Shown here: positions 51,777 to 59,789 of the stretch, piece after piece
Layout of the letters: every line of letters begins with the position of its first letter
Position numbering within the stretch: the first letter of the stretch is position 1
Origin: CAWBRT01 sp050015355
GTDB taxonomy: Bacteria > Acidobacteriota > Terriglobia > Terriglobales > Acidobacteriaceae
Reading direction: 5' to 3'
Length of the DNA: 64,000 bases
Assembly (NCBI GenBank): GCA_050015355.1
Contig: JBEKBO010000008.1
Location: forward strand, 9,881-73,880
Notes under the pieces: generated by a model
What the model was told of the DNA's origin: nothing
The model's database searches: none
What the model saw: only the letters and a program-made list of their open reading frames with translations
Made by a program: the position numbers and the translations under genes

Positions 51777-52457
51777 TCAGGGCCGCTTGAGCGAGGGCAA
51801 AAGCGGTCGCTTTCCGGGGTGCATGTCGACGGCGTGAAAGGCGGCGAGCAATGCGGCCTTGGACCAATAATGCCCCATCAGCGAGACCAGTTCCACCAAC
51901 GCGCGCGCGCCAAAGAGCTTCAGGGCGCGGGCAAAAATGTCCGGGGCGACCTTCTTTTTTCCGAGCATCTGGCGGCCCAACTGAATGACAACGGCTTCCG
52001 TCTCGGGCAGTCCCCTGACGCTTTTGCGGTATTTCACGGCGTCGATGAGTTTTTGATCGAGCCCTTCCTTGAGCGCAACCTCTTCGTGAATTCCCCATTC
52101 AAACTGGCTGTCCGCCTCGCGCGCCGTCACCAGGATAGCAAGCTCGCGCACGCGCGCGTCGAAGCCGGCATGGAAGCGCAGGTATTCATTCATTTCAAGG
52201 TCGAGCTTCGCCACTGGCGGGCTGTACAACTGAAGACCTAAAGGTCCCTTCAGGCCGAGAAAGGTACGCGTCTTCGGGTTGAGGATGACATCGCACATCT
52301 GCTTGCCTTCGTCATCCAGGTCTTCGCGCCTAGGCAAAGGAAGGCGGAAGCCCGACTCCGGATACACATCCTTGGGAAGGGTGGCGGCGGGAATTTGCGA
52401 GGCTTCCGCGGACTGAGCAGGAACGGCGGGTTTCACGCGTTTTCGGCTGGCCTTCAT
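51777..52457 (-). CDS. AhpD/carboxymuconolactone decarboxylase-like protein
   Basis: A 226-residue protein. The N-terminal 30 residues are Lys/Ala/Ser-rich. The core (RFHAGFDARVRELAILVTAR, then EWGIHEEVALKEGLDQKLID and ALVELVSLMGHYWSKAALLA) follows the CMD fold pattern. The CxxC redox pair of AhpD is absent, so it is not a classical peroxidase partner. The start at 52457 is supported by GGAGG 4 bases upstream. It may be a decarboxylase-like or chaperone-like member; substrate unknown. Confidence 0.85.
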   Translation of the reverse strand: MKASRKRVKPAVPAQSAEASQIPAATLPKDVYPESGFRLPLPRREDLDDEGKQMCDVILNPKTRTFLGLKGPLGLQLYSPPVAKLDLEMNEYLRFHAGFDARVRELAILVTAREADSQFEWGIHEEVALKEGLDQKLIDAVKYRKSVRGLPETEAVVIQLGRQMLGKKKVAPDIFARALKLFGARALVELVSLMGHYWSKAALLAAFHAVDMHPGKRPLLPSLKRP

Positions 52458-52588
52458 GGAACCTCCGGAGTTCAATGTCGCACACGCTGCCCGGGTCATC
52501 CCAAGGCAGAACCAAGAATTGAGTGATGCTGGAACGGCGAATTATCGCACGTTAGCGGAGGTTTTTCACGCGGCACTACGAGAACGTC

Positions 52589-52627
52589 AACTACCCCGCC
52601 CTAGCTTCGCTAGAACGGGGCACCCGG
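52589..52627. repeat. Hairpin repeat, CTACCCC...GGGGCACCC type
   Basis: AACTACCCCGCCCTAGC and GCTAGAACGGGGCACCC pair through CTAGC/GCTAG around TTC. It lies just downstream of the FmdB gene. Confidence 0.8.
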
Positions 52628-52642
52628 CAAACCACGAATTGC

Positions 52643-52870
52643 TCAATCCATCATGCCGGCGTTTGGGCACGAACCGCAGGCGCCAGCGCCAGCGCCACAC
52701 GGACTGGGTGCGCCTGACGGCGCGGCGCTGGTGGAGCGCGGGGCAAAGGTGGAGAGCAATTGCTCCAACTGCCGTCCGTGACAGGCGGGGCACTCGGGCT
52801 GTTTGGAATCCATCACCAGGGCTTCGAAGGTGCGGCTGCAATCTTTACAGACATATTCAAAAATGGGCAT
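52643..52870 (-). CDS. FmdB-type zinc ribbon protein
   Basis: A 75-residue protein starting MPIFEYVCKDCSRTFEALV, with the second CxxC in PECPACHG, the standard FmdB putative regulatory zinc ribbon. The C-terminal third is Ala/Ser/Pro/Gly-rich with three extra Cys (CGAGAGACGSC). The start is conserved in the family. It is divergent from the hydrolase gene with 38 bases between, so the two share a very short promoter region. Role unknown. Confidence 0.92.
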   Translation of the reverse strand: MPIFEYVCKDCSRTFEALVMDSKQPECPACHGRQLEQLLSTFAPRSTSAAPSGAPSPCGAGAGACGSCPNAGMMD

Positions 52871-52908
52871 AGGGCTCCGCGAAATGTGAACTGTTACATT
52901 TATTATAG

Positions 52909-53964
52909 ATGGAATCTCCGGTTCCGAACGCGGTTCCCCGATCTCCGGTTCGCTTTCTTCCCCGCCGTTGGCTGCGGGGCGCGCACGCCCAGACGCTGGC
53001 GGGAAACTTCCTGAGGCGCCCTAAGCTGTTGCCGCCGCCCGAAGAGCGGCTCTTTGAAGTGGAGCCGGGCGCGCAAGTGCTTTGCCACTGCCATTGGCAG
53101 AGCGAGCGTCAAAAGCGGTTCACCATTCTGCTGGTACACGGGCTGGAAGGCTCCAGCCAATCGCACTACGTGATCGGCACCGGCTATAAGGCGTGGCAGC
53201 GGGGCTGGAACGTGGTGCGGATGAACGTGCGCAACTGCGGAGGCACGGAGAAGCTCTGCCCCACGCTCTACAACTCGGGACTGTCAGGCGACGTGCGAAG
53301 GGTTGCCACGGCGTTGATCGAGCAGGATGGGCTGGAGGCGATCGGGCTCGCCGGATTCTCCATGGGCGGCAACCAGGTGCTGAAGTGCGCGGGCGAGTGG
53401 GGCGCGGGCGCTCCGCGCGAGGTGCGCGCGATAGCGGCCGTCTCGCCGGCATGCGATCTCGCCAGCTCCGCCGATCGATTGCACCAGCCGCAGAATCGCA
53501 TGTACGAGATGTGGTTCCTGCACGGCCTGTTTCAGCGCTTCCGGCGCAAGGCGCGGCTGTTTCCCGGCCAGTACGACGTCGAACTGCTGCGCAAGGTGCA
53601 TAGCATACGGCAGTTCGATGACTTGATTACGGCGCGATACATGGGCTTTCAAAGCGCCGACGATTACTACGCGCAGGCAAGCGCCGCGCGCTTTCTCGAT
53701 CGAATTGCGATTCCCGCGCTGGTTATTCATTCCAGCGATGACCCGTTCGTTGTGCTGAGGCCGGAGACGGAAGCGAAGCTGGCGGCCAATCCGAATATCA
53801 CCTACCTGCGCAGCGAGCACGGCGGACATTGCGCTTTTCTGGCCGCGCCGGATGGCTACGACGGCCGCTGGGCGGAACAGCAGGTCATCGAGTTTCTGGC
53901 TGGCGATATTGAAGGAACTTCGGAAAAGGCAACTACCCCACCTTGGCGTCGAACAGCCAAGTGA
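52909..53964 (+). CDS. Alpha/beta hydrolase of the YheT family
   Basis: A 351-residue hydrolase: LRGAHAQTLAGNFLRR at about 23-38, typical of the YheT/ABHD1-3 group, oxyanion region LVHGLEGSSQSHY, the nucleophile Ser in GFSMGGNQ, acid in HSSDDPFVV and the His in SEHGGHCAF. Substrate is probably a lipid or ester (family knowledge). The last residues (TTPPWRRTAK) and stop lie inside a repeat starting at 53931, so the C-terminus has been altered by repeat insertion. Confidence 0.92.
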   Translation: MESPVPNAVPRSPVRFLPRRWLRGAHAQTLAGNFLRRPKLLPPPEERLFEVEPGAQVLCHCHWQSERQKRFTILLVHGLEGSSQSHYVIGTGYKAWQRGWNVVRMNVRNCGGTEKLCPTLYNSGLSGDVRRVATALIEQDGLEAIGLAGFSMGGNQVLKCAGEWGAGAPREVRAIAAVSPACDLASSADRLHQPQNRMYEMWFLHGLFQRFRRKARLFPGQYDVELLRKVHSIRQFDDLITARYMGFQSADDYYAQASAARFLDRIAIPALVIHSSDDPFVVLRPETEAKLAANPNITYLRSEHGGHCAFLAAPDGYDGRWAEQQVIEFLAGDIEGTSEKATTPPWRRTAK

Positions 53965-54049
53965 GCCGTTTGCTACAACCGCACGGCTTGACCCAGCCGA
54001 GCGGCGTGTCTCAAAGGAGTGCTCGGCGACGCGGAAGGTGGGGCACCCG
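53931..54049. repeat. Long imperfect palindrome, CTACCCCA...TGGGGCACCC type (copy 2)
   Basis: The left arm AACTACCCCACCTTGG and right arm GAAGGTGGGGCACCCGC pair, with a middle (GAGCCGTTTGCTACAACC) like that of 36402-36515. It overlaps the last 11 codons of the hydrolase gene. A shorter related hairpin follows at 54110-54148. Confidence 0.85.
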
Positions 54050-54201
54050 CAGCGCTTCTTATTCTCCCTCAACACTTCTTATTCTCCATTCCGGCCACCC
54101 GCGCGGCATCCCCACATTTGCCAATGGAGGGCAAATATGGGCCACCGTCAGCGTGATGTTGAGGAAAATCAACTACCCCACCTTAAAGTATTGGGCCACC
54201 T

Positions 54202-56013
54202 TCAGCGTTTATTCCCCATCGCCGTGGTGCCCGACCGTCTTTCCAAATCCCCTGAGCCCCATTTCACGCGTTTATAGGGCTTGTAAGCGGGCTGCCACAT
54301 GGTGGAGTGAACAGCCCCGGCGATCTGCCGGTCATCATCATGATCATGGCGCGGCTCGGCAACGCCGTCGAGCTGCGCCTGTTTGGCCACCGCGTTGCCG
54401 ACGACCTCGGCGACTTCGCGCAAGCGGCTGACCGCGGGCAGCAGCGTGTTCTCGGGATCGCGCGCGGCGGGAGACGTTTCGGCCAGCGCCTTGGCGGCGG
54501 CCATGAACATGGCCTCGGTCACCCGGCGCGCATTCATGGCGAGCACACCCAAGCCGACTCCGGGAAAGATATAGGCATTGTTCGTCTGGTCGACGGCCAG
54601 CGGTTTTCCGTGGCGCATGACCGGCGGAAACGGACTGCCCGTGCCGATGACGGCGCGCTCCCCGGTCCAGGCCATGAGGTCCTGCGGCGTGGCTTCACTG
54701 CGCGAAGTGGGATTGGAGAGAGGAAAGATGACGGGGCGCGCCACATTTGCGGCCATGGCGCGCACAATCTCCTCGGTAAAGGTTCCGGGCTGCCCGGAGA
54801 CGCCGATCAGTGTGGTCGGACGAGCGTTGGCGACGACATCGAGCAGGCCGATGCGGTCCGGCTGGCGAAGCTTCCAGCCGGCAACCGCGGCGCGTGGCTG
54901 CACGAAAGGAAGCTGGAAACTTTGAATGTCGGGCATGCCTTCCACCAGCAGTCCGTCACGATCCACCGCGTAGAACTGGCGGCGCGCTTCGGCTTCCGGC
55001 ACTCCGGCGTCGATGACGGCCTTCAGCAACAAAGAGGCGATGCCGCAGCCGGCGGTCCCGGCCCCGAGGATGACGATTCGCTGCCGCGCCAGGGAAACTC
55101 CTGTCACCTTGATGGCGGCCAGCAGGGTGCCGGTGGCGACCGCGGCGGTGCCCTGAATGTCGTCGTTAAAGGTGCAGAGGCGGTCGCGATAGCGGTCGAG
55201 CAGACGGCCGGCGTTACCGCGAGCGAAGTCCTCCCACTGCAACAGCACGTGCGGCCAGCGCTGGTTTACGGCGTCGACGAACATCTCGATGAAGTCGTCA
55301 TAGGCGGCGCCGCGTACGCGTTCATGTCTCCAGCCGAGGTAGATGGGATCGGCGAGGCGCTCCTGGTTGTCGGTGCCGAGGTCGAGGAAGAGGGGAAGCG
55401 TATTGAGCGGATGGATTCCGGCACAGGCAGTGTAGAGAGCGAGCTTGCCGATGGGGATTCCCATGCCGCCCGCGCCCTGGTCGCCGAGTCCCAGAATGCG
55501 TTCGCCGTCGCTGACGACGATGACGCGAACATCGTCATGGCGGTGATGGCCGAGGATCTCGCGGATGCGGTGCCGGTTCGGGTAGCTCAAGAACAGACCG
55601 CGAGGCTTGCGCCAGATGGTGCTGAAGCGCTGGCAGCCCTCGCCCACCGTAGGGGTGTAGACGAGCGGCAACATCTCTTCAATATTGCGCACCAGCAAGG
55701 CGTAGAAGAGCGTCTCGTTTGTATCCTGCAAGTCGCGCAGAAAAGCGTACTGCTGGAAGGGTGTGGGAAATCCTCGCAGGGCATCGAGCCGGCGCGCAAT
55801 CTGCTCATCGAGGGAACCCACATGAGGCGGCAACATGCCGTGCAGGCCGAACTCGTCGCGTTCGGCCTCGGTGAAAGCAGTGCCTTTATTGAGCAAAGGA
55901 TAGTTGATGAGATCATAGCCCGAGACATCGACCGCAAGCACGCCGTCGAGTTCGGCTGTCACCCCAGCGAGCGATGCTCGCCGGGGACCCCGAGCATGTT
56001 TGGTTGCGTTCAC
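54202..56013 (-). CDS. maeA: NAD-dependent malic enzyme
   Basis: A protein of about 603 residues: GYDLINYPLLNKGTAFTEAE, LVYTPTVGEGCQRFS (catalytic Tyr), GLGDQGAGGMGIPIGKLALY, FNDDIQGTAAVATGT (metal-binding acidic pair), and the nucleotide fold VILGAGTAGCGIASLL. It decarboxylates malate to pyruvate. The start is uncertain: family homology begins near residue GYDLI, and the GTG candidates at 56013 and 55962 both fall at a hairpin repeat (55960-55992). The C-terminal 60 residues are unlike the family and Gly/Arg/Lys-rich. Confidence 0.92.
   Translation of the reverse strand: MNATKHARGPRRASLAGVTAELDGVLAVDVSGYDLINYPLLNKGTAFTEAERDEFGLHGMLPPHVGSLDEQIARRLDALRGFPTPFQQYAFLRDLQDTNETLFYALLVRNIEEMLPLVYTPTVGEGCQRFSTIWRKPRGLFLSYPNRHRIREILGHHRHDDVRVIVVSDGERILGLGDQGAGGMGIPIGKLALYTACAGIHPLNTLPLFLDLGTDNQERLADPIYLGWRHERVRGAAYDDFIEMFVDAVNQRWPHVLLQWEDFARGNAGRLLDRYRDRLCTFNDDIQGTAAVATGTLLAAIKVTGVSLARQRIVILGAGTAGCGIASLLLKAVIDAGVPEAEARRQFYAVDRDGLLVEGMPDIQSFQLPFVQPRAAVAGWKLRQPDRIGLLDVVANARPTTLIGVSGQPGTFTEEIVRAMAANVARPVIFPLSNPTSRSEATPQDLMAWTGERAVIGTGSPFPPVMRHGKPLAVDQTNNAYIFPGVGLGVLAMNARRVTEAMFMAAAKALAETSPAARDPENTLLPAVSRLREVAEVVGNAVAKQAQLDGVAEPRHDHDDDRQIAGAVHSTMWQPAYKPYKRVKWGSGDLERRSGTTAMGNKR
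55960..55992. repeat. Hairpin repeat overlapping the malic enzyme start
   Basis: CACCCCAGCGAGCGATGCTCGCCGGGGACCCCG has a perfect inner stem (GCGAGC/GCTCGC). It lies across the predicted N-terminal codons of the malic enzyme, so either translation starts after it or the repeat is translated. Confidence 0.85.
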
Positions 56014-56046
56014 AGGCCACCCCCTGAGAAGAGCAATGCTAACACC

Positions 56047-56211
56047 GTGCGGCGGTTCAGGCCGAACACGGATCGTAATCGAAGTCAACCTTGCCGTTGA
56101 GCATTTCGCTGTCCAGGTGCGGCGGTTCAGGCCGAACACGGATCGTAACCGAAGTCAACCTTGCCGTTGAGCATTTCGCTGTCCAGGTGCGGCGGTTCAG
56201 GCCGAACCAGG
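56047..56211. repeat. 70-base tandem repeat, 2.35 copies
   Basis: Units start at 56047, 56117 and 56187 with GTGCGGCGGTTCAGGCCG; the first two full units differ by a single base. Read on the minus strand they encode VRPEPPHLDSEMLNG followed by a stop, so they may be duplicated remains of a gene end. Confidence 0.93.
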
Positions 56212-56599
56212 AACTCCGTCGAATTTGAATCACCCCAGCGGGGGCTCGCCGGGGTCCCCGTGCCCGGCCATGGCCCGCAGAGACCGTCCATGTCCCTTTC
56301 GTAATGCGGTCGGCACACTGGTGAGCTTTCCGCATTACCTCCACTATATAGTGTGGCCCGTGGTCTTTGTCATGCAACATTTAGTACGTGACTGCGGTAC
56401 ATGCTCCAAAAAACACCCTCGAAAGGCCTAAAGAACCGGAAGAAAACGGAAGTAATCTGTTGACAGCCAGAGTTCCTGCGCTAACCTGCTGAGCAGCAGT
56501 ACACCCAAGCAAGGCGAAGCATTTCGTCCTTGAACGTGCGCCGGGACGGAAGAACTTGTCCGTCGCCGGCGGCTAAATTCTGTGGAAAGGTCAGCAGCA
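56212..56599. other. Intergenic region upstream of the HTH-pilus operon
   Basis: It holds a hairpin repeat at 56231-56260, a 12-base perfect palindrome CACTATATAGTG at 56342-56353 and a sigma-70-like promoter at 56460-56487. No gene is convincing. Confidence 0.6.
56460..56487 (+). promoter_or_regulatory. Sigma-70-like promoter for the HTH-pilMNOPQ operon
   Basis: TTGACA at 56460-56465 and TAACCT at 56482-56487 are separated by 16 bases, about 112 bases before the HTH gene start. It is the clearest -35/-10 pair in the window. Confidence 0.6.
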
Positions 56600-56872
56600 A
56601 TGGCCGATTCGCCTGAAGTGATGAACATCAGACAGGCCTCGCAATACCTGGGCGTGAGTCCGGACACTTTATATAAGTACGTGTCGGAAGAAAAGATTCC
56701 CGCCTTCAAGCTGGGCAACCGATGGAAGTTCAAGAAAACGATTCTCGACGCCTGGATGGAAAAGAAAAGCGCACTCGGCGAAGAGCGTGGCAAACCGCCT
56801 CAACAGGCGCAAAAGGCGCGCCTGGCGGATACGCCGGCGAAGCGAGCGCGGATGAGCGGCGCCGGGCGTTAA
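56600..56872 (+). CDS. Excisionase-type helix-turn-helix DNA-binding protein
   Basis: A 90-residue protein. The MerR-like excisionase domain at about 8-55 has MNIRQASQYLGVSPDTLYKY followed by KIPAFKLGNRWKFKKTILDAW, the standard pattern of small helix-turn-helix adaptors. A basic tail (KPPQQAQKARLADTPAKRAR) follows. I start at 56600 (MADSPEV), with AAAGG about 11 bases upstream. It lies 10 bases before pilM, so it is in the pilus operon and could regulate it. No integrase or phage gene is near, so a recombination role is unlikely. Confidence 0.88.
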   Translation: MADSPEVMNIRQASQYLGVSPDTLYKYVSEEKIPAFKLGNRWKFKKTILDAWMEKKSALGEERGKPPQQAQKARLADTPAKRARMSGAGR

Positions 56873-56882
56873 GGGCATAAAC

Positions 56883-57941
56883 ATGTTCGGACTGGGCAGT
56901 GCAAAACCAATGGTCGGACTCGACATTGGCTCGAGCAGCATAAAAGCGATTGAGCTTCGCCGAACCCGTGGCGAGATCCAGGTGGTGAACCTCGGCGTGG
57001 AACCGCTTGCTTCCGACATCGTAGTCGACTCCATGATCGTCGACAGCGGCAGCGTAGCCAGCTCGATTACGAAGCTCTTTGCGGATCACGGAATCAAGTC
57101 GAAGCAGGTGGCAACCTCGGTGAGCGGCCACTCCGTGATCGTCAAGAAGATCTCGATGGCGACCATGCCTGAAGAGGAATTGGAGGGCGCCGTACACAAC
57201 GAGGCCCAGCAACACATTCCGTTCGAGATGAGCGACGTGAACCTGGATTATCAGGTGCTGTCGGCGGACCGGAGCGGGCCGCAGATGGATGTGCTGCTGG
57301 TGGCCGTGAAGAAGGACAAGATTCTCAACTACACCAATGCGCTTCAGCTTGCGGGGCGACAGCCGATGATCGTCGACATCGACGCATTCGCGCTGCTGAA
57401 TTGCTACGAGTTCAACTACGTGCCGCCGGCCAGCTCAACGGTGGCGCTGCTGAACCTGGGCGCCAGCGTCATGAACATCAACATCGTGAAGGGGACGACG
57501 CCGCTGTTCACGCGCGATGTGAGCGTGGGAGGCAACCAGTACACGGATGCGCTGCAAAAGGAACTCGATCTCAGCTTCGATGACGCCGAGTCATTGAAGC
57601 TGGGCCACAAGGTGGGCACGGTCAGCGAGGATGCGAAGACGCCGATCCTGCAGCAAGTGACGGAATTGATCGTTCTCGAGATCCAGAAGACATTCGATTT
57701 CTTCCGCGCGACGGCGAGCGGCGATCACATCGAGCGGATTTACATGGCCGGCGGTTCTTCGCAGGTTCCCGGACTGATGGAGGCGTTGCGCCACGAGTTT
57801 TCATTGCCGGTGGAGAATCTGAATCCTTTTTTGAGGATCGAACCCCCGGTAAAAACGAGCGCTGAAATGCTGGAACAGTACGCGCCACAGCTTTCGGTGG
57901 CGGTCGGTCTGGCCTTGAGAAGCTTCGAGGACAAGTTATGA
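56883..57941 (+). CDS. pilM: Type IV pilus assembly protein PilM
   Basis: A 352-residue actin-like (ASKHA) protein: MVGLDIGSSSIKAIEL, VALLNLGASVMNIN, TRDVSVGGNQYTDAL and MAGGSSQVPGLMEAL are the nucleotide-binding blocks. It is cytoplasmic and binds the PilN N-terminus to form the inner-membrane alignment complex. The stop overlaps the pilN start by 4 bases (ATGA). First structural gene after the HTH gene. Confidence 0.95.
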   Translation: MFGLGSAKPMVGLDIGSSSIKAIELRRTRGEIQVVNLGVEPLASDIVVDSMIVDSGSVASSITKLFADHGIKSKQVATSVSGHSVIVKKISMATMPEEELEGAVHNEAQQHIPFEMSDVNLDYQVLSADRSGPQMDVLLVAVKKDKILNYTNALQLAGRQPMIVDIDAFALLNCYEFNYVPPASSTVALLNLGASVMNINIVKGTTPLFTRDVSVGGNQYTDALQKELDLSFDDAESLKLGHKVGTVSEDAKTPILQQVTELIVLEIQKTFDFFRATASGDHIERIYMAGGSSQVPGLMEALRHEFSLPVENLNPFLRIEPPVKTSAEMLEQYAPQLSVAVGLALRSFEDKL

Positions 57942-58507
57942 TCCGGATCAATCTTCTGGGCACGCCCAAAGCGAAGGCTCGCCACCTGCCCAAGATCACC
58001 ATGTCGGCGCCGTCGTTGCGGATGTTGTCGATTTTGTTGATCGCAATTGCATTCGGCGGGGTTTACTTCCTGTACTGGCGCGCGCAGAAACAACACGAGA
58101 AAATCCAGGTCGAGCTTAGCGATGCCGACAAGCAATTGAGGGCGCTGGCCGGGGTCAAGGCGGCGTTCACGCAGAAACAAAAGGAGGTCGATGCGCTTAA
58201 GCAGAAGTTCACCATCATCGACCAACTCCGCGCCAACCAGAGCGGTCCCGTGCAGTTGCTGAACGCGATCACGCAGACGGTGAATTCGACCGACGCCGTA
58301 TGGCTGATCAAAATGAGCGACGACGGCAAATTGGTTTCCGTGGATGGAACGGCGCTGAGCACGACGGCCGTGGCCAACCTTATCAGCAATCTTAAGAAGG
58401 CAGGCTATTTCAAGAACATCGAACTGAAGGAGACGTTTCAGGACGATACGGTGAAAGAGTACCAGGCGTTCACCTTCACGCTGGTGTGTGAAAAGCAGCC
58501 GTCCTAA
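57938..58507 (+). CDS. pilN: Type IV pilus assembly protein PilN
   Basis: A 189-residue inner-membrane protein. The first residues, MIRINLLGTPK, hold the PilM-binding INLL motif. A membrane helix at about 26-44 and a periplasmic coiled coil (QVELSDADKQLRALAGVKAA) precede the ferredoxin-like domain. It links PilM to PilO. The ATG overlaps the pilM stop. Confidence 0.94.
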   Translation: MIRINLLGTPKAKARHLPKITMSAPSLRMLSILLIAIAFGGVYFLYWRAQKQHEKIQVELSDADKQLRALAGVKAAFTQKQKEVDALKQKFTIIDQLRANQSGPVQLLNAITQTVNSTDAVWLIKMSDDGKLVSVDGTALSTTAVANLISNLKKAGYFKNIELKETFQDDTVKEYQAFTFTLVCEKQPS

Positions 58508-58516
58508 CGGGGAATT

Positions 58517-59167
58517 ATGGCTAGCTGGAACGATATAGAGCCAAAGTACAAATTCGGAATCCTCAGTCTGGCCTGTGTGCTCATTGCGGCCGGGGTTTGG
58601 TATGCGGTGGTTCGGCCCATGGAGCAGGTAAACCAGGACGACATTGCGGCGCTGAAGGGCAAGAAGGCCGAGATCACGCAGTTGATGCCGTTCCAGGCAC
58701 GCATCACCCAACTGAACAAGGAAATAGAAAACTATCGGCAGCAGATTGAGCAACAAAAGGAAATCGTGCCGGAGGACAAGCAGACCGACGGGTTCATCCG
58801 CATGGTACAGACGCAAGCGCACTCGGCAGGCATCGAGCTTCGCCGCTTTACCGCGATGCCCGTGGTGACGCGCGATTTCTACTCGGAAGCGCCGTTCGAA
58901 ATCGAGATTGACGGCCCATATTTCGCAGTGGTCCATTTCTTTGAACAGATCGGCAAGATGGAGCGCCTGGTAAGCGTCACCGGTCTGAGCATGTCGAACA
59001 CGAAGACTCCATCGAATGCGAAAGCGAAGAAGGTTTATAGCTACGCGCCGAGCGAGAGCGTGGTGGCGACCTGCACCGCTTCCGCGTTTTTCAGCTCGAA
59101 GGCTCAACTGGCCGCGAAAGCGCCGGCACCCGCGAAAGGGGCGGCGGCACCCGCGCCGAAGAAGTAA
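58517..59167 (+). CDS. pilO: Type IV pilus assembly protein PilO
   Basis: A 216-residue bitopic protein: a membrane helix at about 14-33, a coiled coil (QLNKEIENYRQQIEQQKEIV) and a periplasmic ferredoxin-like domain (GPYFAVVHFFEQIGKMERLV). It forms heterodimers with PilN. The C-terminal 18 residues are Ala/Pro/Lys-rich. It lies 9 bases after pilN. Confidence 0.94.
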   Translation: MASWNDIEPKYKFGILSLACVLIAAGVWYAVVRPMEQVNQDDIAALKGKKAEITQLMPFQARITQLNKEIENYRQQIEQQKEIVPEDKQTDGFIRMVQTQAHSAGIELRRFTAMPVVTRDFYSEAPFEIEIDGPYFAVVHFFEQIGKMERLVSVTGLSMSNTKTPSNAKAKKVYSYAPSESVVATCTASAFFSSKAQLAAKAPAPAKGAAAPAPKK

Positions 59168-59176
59168 GAGGAAGCC

Positions 59177-59758
59177 ATGGTCTGGAGAGTTGTGAGTGTA
59201 ACTTTGTTGCTGGCCGTCAGCGGATGGGCGCAGGCCCCGGGCGATGCCCAGCAGGGGGTTTCGTTGCGGAGCCCGTTCGCGAATCCGCTTCGTGCGGCAG
59301 TGAAGCCGGTCACTCCCGAGAGCAATACGGAAGCGCAGAAACCGCCGGCGGCCACTGCCAAGCCCGCCGAAGGCGCAGCGGTAGCGCCATCCGGTGCCCA
59401 GCCCGCGAAGACGAGCCCGAGCACGGTCAAAGCCGTGGGCGGAGGGCGCGACCCGTTTATCAGCCCGATTTCGCAGGCTTCGGCGGCAGCCGCTGTCTGC
59501 ACCTCGGGCGGCAAGCGTTGTCTAATGATCGACAGGATCAGACTGAAGGGTGTGGTCCGGTCCGAGTCGGGCTTTATCGCGGTGGTGGTTAACACGGCGA
59601 ATCGCGCATATTTCCTGCGCGAAAACGATCCGCTCATGAATGGCTACGTGCTGCGGGTCACGAGCAATACGATTACGTTCAAGGAAACAAGCAAGGACCG
59701 GGCAGGCCATCCGACAGCGCGTGAGGTCACACTGACGCTGAGCGGACCGGCCGTTTAA
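59177..59758 (+). CDS. pilP: Type IV pilus protein PilP-like
   Basis: A 193-residue protein with a signal peptide (about residues 1-18), a Pro/Ala-rich linker at about 40-88 and a C-terminal beta domain (GGRDPFISP, then LMIDRIRLKGVVRSESGFIA) matching the PilP core that contacts PilQ. There is no lipobox Cys at the usual position, unlike many PilP lipoproteins. GAGGA lies 5 bases before the ATG. It is followed by pilQ after 31 bases. Confidence 0.85.
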   Translation: MVWRVVSVTLLLAVSGWAQAPGDAQQGVSLRSPFANPLRAAVKPVTPESNTEAQKPPAATAKPAEGAAVAPSGAQPAKTSPSTVKAVGGGRDPFISPISQASAAAAVCTSGGKRCLMIDRIRLKGVVRSESGFIAVVVNTANRAYFLRENDPLMNGYVLRVTSNTITFKETSKDRAGHPTAREVTLTLSGPAV

Positions 59759-59789
59759 CAGGCGGCTGGCCGGTTGCGAGGAGACTTAC

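Noticed and set aside
54307..56100. Long plus-strand open frame opposite the malic enzyme gene
   Set aside because: Antisense shadow of maeA codon bias, with no domain pattern.
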